The position numbers and the translations under genes are program-made. Of a DNA stretch of 11,602 nt, positions 7,295 to 11,602 are shown piece after piece. Source of the stretch: an uncultured Bacteroidales bacterium (GTDB lineage Bacteria; Bacteroidota; Bacteroidia; Bacteroidales; Tenuifilaceae). Every line of letters starts with the position of its first letter. Within the stretch, counting starts at the first letter, position 1. The notes beneath the pieces were generated by a model. The model had not been told where the DNA came from. It saw only the letters and a program-made list of their open reading frames with translations, and searched no databases. The stretch is taken from NCBI GenBank assembly GCA_937915475.1, contig CALGIR010000305.1, positions 1-11,602 on the forward strand, written 5' to 3'.

Positions 7295-8611
7295 TTATAA
7301 AGTCCTTTCCCTTTTTCCTGTTCTCTCGCTAGTCCCTTTTTTCTCCTGCTTTGAGCTCGATTGCTTTGTAACTGAAGCTGGCTTCGACACCTTTTCTCTT
7401 TTGGGCCTTACCGATTCTTTTTTGGCTGGCTTTTGTGGTTTTTTTGTAGGCTTTGCCACAGTTCCACTTTGCGGTCTACTTGCAGGCTTAGCTATAGTCT
7501 TCCTTTTAGGCGGCAGGTTCTTTATTTCCTGTGCCTCCCCTTTGTCCCTACTCCCCCCAATATCATCCCGAATAACACCTTGAGTTTCCCTAGGTTTTTT
7601 CAAAACAGGAGTTGGTCGGGTTAAACTGCCGTTTCTATCTATTTCCCTTTCCATAACCGGTCTACGCTCAATGGCGTCCGCCCCTTGATTTGAGTTGGGT
7701 CTCTCCCGCTCAATACTATTGTTTTCTAATCTTTGCCTAGTTGGCCTTGGTACCCCATTGGGATGTTTCTGAACAAAAAGGTTTTCACCATCCCGTACTC
7801 GTTCGGGCTTGCTGTAGGTATCTCTGTATCGGCCGCTGTTAATATTAACAACCACTGTTGGGGAGTAGTTCCTTATCCTTGTAATATAAACATTGCGATA
7901 TCTATTGGAACGATAGTATCTCCATGGCCTGTAATGCGCATAATAGTGCCCATGCCAATGGGAGTGATAACCATAGTAAAAATGCCAGTAATGTGGTGAC
8001 CATGGATGCCAGTAGGGGGGATAGTAACCCCAGTACCACATCGAACTCCATGGACTGTATATTGGCTCATATAGATAGATAATAACCGGCCAATTGGCCA
8101 CCTCGTAATAGGTTGTGGTAACTACGTTATTCCCCTGAGCCTGATATGCATTTCCAGTATAACCCGGATTAGGCGTCTCTGCATAAATAGGCTCAACAAT
8201 ATAATTTGGTCCATACAAAGCCTCATCGCCAATAAGCTGAATTTGAACCGAACCGTCATTAAATTGCTGAACCGTAAAAACGGCAACGTCTTGCTGTTCC
8301 CTTTTATTAAGAGCAACCCTTAAAACAATGGTATGAGAATAATCCTCAACATAGTCGTAAACCATGATGTAATCCACCAGGTTGTCGCCATTCAAATCGA
8401 GGTTATTAATTAGTTTATCCGGATCGTTTAGGTTTCTCTCAAATGCCTCAATGGTTTCTGAGTTCTGAAATACATCCATTACAGCATAAAGATTTAGGTT
8501 ATCACCAGGTAAGCCAAGGTATTCATTGGAATTACTCTGGGCAAACAACCAATTAGTTCCCGCTAGACAAACTAGCACAAGAACTATAAGTGTACTTTTT
8601 AACTTTTTCAT
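7295..8611 (-). CDS. Exported Tyr/Trp/His-rich protein, unknown function
   Basis: 438 residues from the ATG at 8611 (MKKLKSTLIVLVLV). The open frame reaches 8668, but 8611 gives a proper signal peptide 1-24 ending in WLFA before QSN. Residues 31-140 are a conserved-looking domain (YLGLPGDNLNLYAVMDVFQN, VAVFTVQQFNDGSVQIQLIG). It includes a calcium-loop-like DLNGDNLVDY at 72-81, similar to segments in many uncharacterised Bacteroidota exported proteins. Residues 192-230 are extraordinary: 27 of 39 are Trp, Tyr, His or Phe (7 W, 11 Y, 8 H, 1 F). Residues 260-438 are a disordered Arg/Lys/Pro/Ser tail with AKPASRPQ and KKPQKPAKK-like repeats. No lipobox or T9SS domain is visible, so the periplasm or outer surface is likely. 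Metal binding through the His residues is possible but unproven. Confidence 0.75.
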   Translation of the reverse strand: MKKLKSTLIVLVLVCLAGTNWLFAQSNSNEYLGLPGDNLNLYAVMDVFQNSETIEAFERNLNDPDKLINNLDLNGDNLVDYIMVYDYVEDYSHTIVLRVALNKREQQDVAVFTVQQFNDGSVQIQLIGDEALYGPNYIVEPIYAETPNPGYTGNAYQAQGNNVVTTTYYEVANWPVIIYLYEPIYSPWSSMWYWGYYPPYWHPWSPHYWHFYYGYHSHWHGHYYAHYRPWRYYRSNRYRNVYITRIRNYSPTVVVNINSGRYRDTYSKPERVRDGENLFVQKHPNGVPRPTRQRLENNSIERERPNSNQGADAIERRPVMEREIDRNGSLTRPTPVLKKPRETQGVIRDDIGGSRDKGEAQEIKNLPPKRKTIAKPASRPQSGTVAKPTKKPQKPAKKESVRPKREKVSKPASVTKQSSSKQEKKGTSERTGKRERTL

Positions 8612-8747
8612 GGCAGTATTTTTTAGGAATAATGTGCTCTTACATGAATAAAACAAATGCCATGCCAAGAATTAATTATTCTTAAACACCGATTTTAGTG
8701 GTATTAGTATTGATAAGTAATTAACTGCTTACTCTATAAATGAAAAC

Positions 8748-8787
8748 AACGCTAGGACTTGAGTTTAAATTCTCTAGTCCTAGCGTT
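8748..8787 (-). terminator. Intrinsic terminator of the ssb gene
   Basis: AACGCTAGGACT (8748-8759) pairs perfectly with AGTCCTAGCGTT (8776-8787). One T-T mismatch and a further GAG/CTC stem enclose the loop TTTAAATT. Read on the minus strand, the stem starts 13 bases after the ssb stop and is followed by GTTTTCATTTATAG, a loose U-rich tract. It may also help insulate the start region of the gene at 8611. Confidence 0.8.
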
Positions 8788-8800
8788 ATAGTTCTGAGAT

Positions 8801-9166
8801 TTATTCATCTCTTTCTCTAACATCCGCTCTAGACGGTCGCTTTGCCAACTCTGCTTTTTGTGCTACCACCTCCGTGATGTAGCGATCTTGCCCATTTTTA
8901 TCCGTGTACTTACGGGTATTCATCTTACCGTTTACGGCAACTAGCGCTCCTTTTTTTAGAAAATCGTAATTCTCATCCTTTTTGTTAACCCAAAGCGTAA
9001 TGTTGTGCCACGTGGTACTATCCACCCACTCCCCTTTACTGTTTTTGTAACTCTCGTTTGTTGCCAAACTAAAGCTAATTAGAGTACGTCCGCTATCGAA
9101 TGTGCGAACCTCTGCATCGCGTCCAAGAAACCCTTGAAGTTCTACTTTGTTAATTGTTGTTTCCAT
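8801..9166 (-). CDS. ssb: Short single-stranded DNA-binding protein (SSB)
   Basis: 121 residues from the ATG at 9166 (METTINKVELQGFLGRDAEV). The frame is open upstream to 9289, but the OB fold of SSB normally begins within a few residues of the start, so the shorter form is preferred. OB-fold motifs: NKVELQGFLGRDAEVR (6-21), ISFSLATNESYKNSKGEWVD, TWHNITLW with the conserved Trp, and LVAVNGKMNTRKYTDKNGQD. It binds single-stranded DNA in replication and repair. It ends RPSRADVRERDE and lacks both the long flexible linker and the acidic DDDIPF-type tip by which replicative SSB recruits partners. It is therefore probably an accessory SSB paralogue, as many Bacteroidota encode. The gene stands alone: a terminator follows, and the cold-shock gene diverges from it. 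Confidence 0.9.
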   Translation of the reverse strand: METTINKVELQGFLGRDAEVRTFDSGRTLISFSLATNESYKNSKGEWVDSTTWHNITLWVNKKDENYDFLKKGALVAVNGKMNTRKYTDKNGQDRYITEVVAQKAELAKRPSRADVRERDE

Positions 9167-9359
9167 GATGTTTTTTTTATTGGTTAAACGAATAATTTGT
9201 TGATGCAAAGTAACGACCATCTCAAAACACGATTCGGTAAATAAACGGTTAGAGTCGTTTAGTATTCGTTTGTAATCGCTTGTTGTCATATTAAGGTCTG
9301 ATAAACTACGCCTTACCCATTCATGGAAAAATCTAAAGAATTACCATTTTTCAAAATAT

Positions 9360-9391
9360 CTTGATTACTACAACCTAAATGCGTACCTTTG
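9360..9391 (+). promoter_or_regulatory. Bacteroidota-type promoter of the cold-shock gene
   Basis: CTTG at 9360-9363 (three of four bases of TTTG) and TACCTTTG at 9384-9391 (exact TAnnTTTG) are separated by 20 bases. Transcription would start near 9398 and give a leader of about 65 bases before ATG 9464. Confidence 0.65.
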
Positions 9392-9411
9392 CACAACAAT
9401 AAACATTATTC

Positions 9412-9439
9412 AAGCAAGCAAAACCTAATTGCTTAGCTT
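9412..9439 (+). promoter_or_regulatory. 5'-UTR hairpin of the cold-shock gene
   Basis: AAGCAAGCAA (9412-9421) pairs with TTGCTTAGCTT (9429-9439): ten base pairs with one bulged A (9435) around the loop AACCTAA. It lies wholly in the predicted leader, 24 bases before the ATG. No T run follows, so it is not a terminator. Leaders of cold-shock mRNAs often carry temperature-sensitive structures, which makes a regulatory role plausible but not shown. Confidence 0.4.
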
Positions 9440-9463
9440 CACTACCTAATTCAAACATAACTA

Positions 9464-9913
9464 ATGGCAAGATCACAAGACTCATTTAACAAAAGAGAAC
9501 AAGAAAAAAGAAGACAAAAGAAAAAGAAAGATAAGCTTCAAAGAAAAGAGGAACGCAAAGCCGAGAAGACACAGGACTTTGATGACATGATAGCTTACGT
9601 TGATGAGTTTGGTAACATTACGGATACTCCCCCCGATCCAAGTGAGAAAGAAAAAATTAATGTTGAAGATATTGAGATTGCTGTTCCCAAGCAAGAGCCT
9701 ATTGACCCCGCAGACCTAATCCGCACTGGAGTTGTTACCTATTTCAACCAATCAAAAGGGTACGGTTTTATAAAAGACTTGGATTCACAGGAGAGCATCT
9801 TTTACCACGTAAACGGACTACTTGAAGAAGTGCAAGAGCGCGATAAAGTAACCTTTGAAACCGAAATGGGACAAAAAGGACTTAACGCTATCAAAGTAAA
9901 ACTTTTGAACTAG
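9464..9913 (+). CDS. Cold-shock-domain protein with basic N-terminal extension
   Basis: 149 residues from the ATG at 9464. Residues 1-37 are a highly charged helix-like stretch (REQEKRRQKKKKDKLQRKEE). Residues 38-85 are an acidic linker (AYVDEFGNITDTPPDPSEKE). The cold-shock domain fills 86-149: TGVVTYFNQSKGYGFIKD holds RNP1 (KGYGFI, 98-103), and SIFYHVNGL holds the RNP2 position, where Phe-Tyr-His replaces the usual VFVHF. It should bind single-stranded RNA or DNA, probably as an RNA chaperone; the basic part may strengthen nucleic-acid or ribosome contact. Small classical Csp proteins have about 70 residues, so over half of this protein is extension, a form that recurs in Bacteroidota. It has its own promoter and leader hairpin, and its last codons form part of the downstream terminator. 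Confidence 0.9.
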   Translation: MARSQDSFNKREQEKRRQKKKKDKLQRKEERKAEKTQDFDDMIAYVDEFGNITDTPPDPSEKEKINVEDIEIAVPKQEPIDPADLIRTGVVTYFNQSKGYGFIKDLDSQESIFYHVNGLLEEVQERDKVTFETEMGQKGLNAIKVKLLN

Positions 9914-9934
9914 GAGTAATCCTGTTCAAAAGTT
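9900..9934. terminator. Shared hairpin terminator between convergent genes
   Basis: AACTTTTGAAC (9900-9910) pairs with GTTCAAAAGTT (9924-9934). Inside, past one bulged T, AGGA pairs with TCCT around the loop GTAA, a GNRA-type tetraloop. The left arm is made of the last codons of the cold-shock gene. It serves the flavoprotein gene 25 bases after its stop, where TTTACTTTG follows on the minus strand. On the plus strand no T run follows, so it may rather protect the mRNA end. Confidence 0.7.
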
Positions 9935-9958
9935 CCGAAATCATAAAACTACAATTAG

Positions 9959-11047
9959 CTATTTATTATCCTTTGCTTGTGAGATAGCATTTTGGAATCC
10001 TGTCACGATATCAGCAAAAACCTCTTTTACTGTTGATATTTTTTCCGATAGATAGGCATTACTTCCAGCAAAAGCATATCCGCTCTTCATATTTCCCCTG
10101 TAAGCATTGTACAATGCCGAGATAATGCAATATGGGCTTTTTGAAATATCGCAGGTTTTAATACAATGATACGGGCATTTGGGTGGTTTCTTAAGGCCTA
10201 GAGTCACCTTTTGGATAAATTCATTATGTAATGCCCTACCTGGCATACCAACAGGGCTTTGAATAATCTCTATATCGCTCTGCTTTGCATCTATATACGC
10301 TTGTTTAAAGGCTGCGGCAGCGTCGCATTCAAAGGTGGGCACAAATCTCGAGCCCATCTGAACCGCACCCGCACCCTTCTGCATAATGCTATACATATCC
10401 TGTCCGCTATAAATACCACCAGCTGCAATTACGGATATTTTCTGATGATACTTATCCTCGAAAAACTTCACCTCCCTAACAACAGCAGGAACAAGTTCCT
10501 CAAGAGAATACTCAATATCATCAATTTGATTGTTCTTAAAGCCTATATGCCCACCGGCCTTGGGTCCCTCAACAACAATTGCATCGGGTAGATAGTTGTA
10601 CATTGACTTCCACTTTTCGCAAATTATTTTTGCTGCCCTACTCGACGAAACTATGGGTACAAGCTTAGTTATGCTGTCAGGAAGTAGAAACTTGGGCAAA
10701 TCTAAGGGTAACCCTGCCCCCGAAAAGATAATATCAGCCTTCTCAGCTATTGCCGTTTTTACTAAATCGGCAAAGTTTGTCATGGCTACCATTATGTTAA
10801 CACCAACTATCCCTTTAGTTTTTTCTTTGGCAGAGCGAAGTTCCATTCTAAGCCCTTCAATATTCGCCTGAATAAAATCGAGTGCCGAATTACGATGCAC
10901 CAGACCCAGACCAGCTGACGAAATAACACCTACGCCACCTTCGTTTGCAACTGCCACGGCTAATCCCGACAGGGAAACACCAACTCCCATTCCACCCTGG
11001 ATGATTGGCACTGGGATTGTTAAACTTCCAATTTTTAATTCTCTCAT
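9959..11047 (-). CDS. Nitronate monooxygenase / FabK-like flavoprotein
   Basis: 362 residues from the ATG at 11047 (MRELKIGSLTIPVPIIQGGM). It is a TIM barrel of the 2-nitropropane dioxygenase family. QGGMGVG (17-23) is the N-terminal FMN contact. EGPKAGGHIG (160-169) includes His167, the catalytic base position of nitronate monooxygenases. AAGGIYSG (208-215) and GAGAVQMGSRF (225-235) form the phosphate site. Members oxidise alkyl nitronates with FMN or, as FabK, reduce enoyl-ACP in fatty-acid synthesis; sequence alone does not decide between them. It is longer than FabK (about 310) because of a C-terminal part with CPYHCIKTCDISKSPYC (Cys 291, 295, 299, 307). That suggests a metal or iron-sulfur site and marks a distinct subgroup. 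It is a single gene with its own -7 box and convergent with the cold-shock gene. Confidence 0.85.
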   Translation of the reverse strand: MRELKIGSLTIPVPIIQGGMGVGVSLSGLAVAVANEGGVGVISSAGLGLVHRNSALDFIQANIEGLRMELRSAKEKTKGIVGVNIMVAMTNFADLVKTAIAEKADIIFSGAGLPLDLPKFLLPDSITKLVPIVSSSRAAKIICEKWKSMYNYLPDAIVVEGPKAGGHIGFKNNQIDDIEYSLEELVPAVVREVKFFEDKYHQKISVIAAGGIYSGQDMYSIMQKGAGAVQMGSRFVPTFECDAAAAFKQAYIDAKQSDIEIIQSPVGMPGRALHNEFIQKVTLGLKKPPKCPYHCIKTCDISKSPYCIISALYNAYRGNMKSGYAFAGSNAYLSEKISTVKEVFADIVTGFQNAISQAKDNK

Positions 11048-11072
11048 TATAATCTCATTGTATTAGAGGGTA

Positions 11073-11080
11073 CAAATGTA
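11073..11080 (-). promoter_or_regulatory. -7 box of the flavoprotein gene
   Basis: CAAATGTA reads TACATTTG on the minus strand, an exact TAnnTTTG. Transcription would start near 11066, leaving a leader of about 19 bases before the ATG at 11047. No TTTG-like -33 element stands at the expected distance, so the assignment is moderate. Confidence 0.45.
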
Positions 11081-11209
11081 GCTAAACGTCTGACCAATTT
11101 ATTATACCCTTGCATAAAAAAAGTTAAATCAAAGCATTTTAATGAATTTCAGCAAATGCCCAAGCATAACAAATAAAGTAAAACCCTATAATTTTTTGTG
11201 ATATTTGTT

Positions 11210-11217
11210 TATATTTG
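11210..11217 (+). promoter_or_regulatory. Possible -7 box of the zinc-ribbon gene
   Basis: TATATTTG fits TAnnTTTG and would give a leader of about 40 bases before ATG 11264. No -33 match is found at 19-21 bases upstream, and the area is A/T-rich, so chance is a real alternative. Confidence 0.35.
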
Positions 11218-11263
11218 ATAGTTGTATGATTCTGATACAATTAACTAACCTTAGGTATAGAAG

Positions 11264-11602
11264 ATGACTAGCAACTCAAACACAAAAACCCGGCTTTGCC
11301 CCGAGTGTGGCGAGAAGATTGTTGGGAGAATTGATAAAAAGTTTTGCTCCGACCAGTGCCGAAACACCTACAACAACAAGCTGAACAGCGATGCAAACAA
11401 CTCTGTTCGGAACATTAATAATACTCTTCGTAAAAACAGACGGATTCTTGAGGGGCTAAATGTTCAACTGGACAAAACCATGGTATCTAAAGACACCCTA
11501 TTGAGCCAAGGGTTCAACTTTACCTATCACACCCACACCTACACAACCAAACGGGGCGACACCTACCGCTTTTGGTTGTGTAGGTGTCGCCCCGTTTGGT
11601 TG
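11264..11602 (+). CDS. Zinc-ribbon protein, partial, 3' end artefactual
   Basis: Frame open from the ATG at 11264 to the contig end, 113 codons without a stop. CPECGEKIVG and FCSDQC give a four-cysteine zinc ribbon (Cys 12, 15, 28, 32). It is followed by a polar helix (RNTYNNKLNSDANNSVRNIN) and the segment SKDTLLSQGFNFTYHTHTYTTKRGDTYRF. Small Bacteroidota proteins with this plan are common and, as I remember them, continue after TYRF with a Tyr/Cys-rich strand (CYEYGYL-like). Here the last ten residues, WLCRCRPVWL, are coded mostly by the reverse-complement copy at 11580-11602, so they are not real. The true protein probably ends some 15-25 residues further on. The function is unknown; nucleic-acid binding is a guess from the ribbon. 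Confidence 0.7.
   Translation, partial: MTSNSNTKTRLCPECGEKIVGRIDKKFCSDQCRNTYNNKLNSDANNSVRNINNTLRKNRRILEGLNVQLDKTMVSKDTLLSQGFNFTYHTHTYTTKRGDTYRFWLCRCRPVWL
11544..11602. repeat. Terminal perfect 23-bp fold-back, likely artefact
   Basis: Bases 11544-11566 (CAACCAAACGGGGCGACACC then TAC) are the exact reverse complement of 11580-11602, with a 13-base loop (11567-11579). The second arm ends on the very last base. The first arm is natural coding sequence of the zinc-ribbon gene, so the second arm is a copy of it. Fold-back chimeras from amplification or assembly give just this picture. Confidence 0.85.

Noticed and set aside
7733..7999. Plus-strand ORF over the Tyr/Trp/His-rich segment
   Set aside because: It is a shadow of the biased codon composition of the minus-strand gene, with no signal or domain of its own.
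9167..9289. Upstream 41-residue extension of the SSB
   Set aside because: SSB proteins start just before the NKVELQGFLG-type strand, and the extension has no SSB-like sequence.
11544..11602. Reading the terminal hairpin as a terminator or telomere-like end
   Set aside because: The first arm is coding, no T run follows, and the second arm ends exactly at the contig edge, which fits a fold-back artefact better.

Overview
The window looks like a metagenome-assembled contig from a Bacteroidota bacterium, probably of the order Bacteroidales. Four things point there: a secreted multidomain protein ending in a type IX secretion (Por) sorting domain, a membrane-anchored TPR regulator with a LuxR-like helix-turn-helix, promoter elements of the Bacteroidota type (TAnnTTTG), and start codons in A-rich context without strong Shine-Dalgarno sequences. 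Both ends look technical. Bases 1-12 match the 3' end of the standard Illumina adapter, and the last 59 bases form a perfect 23-bp fold-back that ends exactly at the last base.

Layout. 13-408 (+): C-terminal piece of a C69-family dipeptidase. 435-481: two imperfect 23-base direct repeats that resemble IS21-family terminal repeats. 613-1530 (+): alpha/beta-hydrolase lipoprotein. 3363-1663 (-): TPR / membrane / HTH regulator, one reading frame split by a single in-frame TAG at 3004-3006. 3388-3888: divergent control region with a promoter, an inverted repeat and a tandem direct repeat. 3889-7098 (+): large T9SS-exported adhesin-like protein, one reading frame split by TAA at 5176-5178 and by a strange A/C-rich stretch with TAA at 5935-5937; it ends in a strong terminator. 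8611-7295 (-): exported protein with a very Tyr/Trp/His-dense centre and a basic tail. 9166-8801 (-): short single-stranded DNA-binding protein with a terminator. 9464-9913 (+): cold-shock-domain protein with its own promoter and a 5'-UTR hairpin. 11047-9959 (-): nitronate monooxygenase/FabK-like flavoprotein; a shared hairpin separates it from the cold-shock gene. 11264-end (+): zinc-ribbon protein, truncated and corrupted by the fold-back.

How the genes work together. Most are independent housekeeping or envelope genes with single-gene transcription units. The one likely functional unit is the divergent pair of regulator and T9SS adhesin around the 3388-3888 control region. Each partner is broken by nonsense codons while the rest of its frame stays open. 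This suggests either recent joint decay of an accessory surface system or assembly/consensus errors. TAG ends four ordinary genes in the window, so general recoding of TAG is unlikely. I found no complete mobile element, CRISPR array, tRNA or rRNA, and no clearly new multi-gene system.
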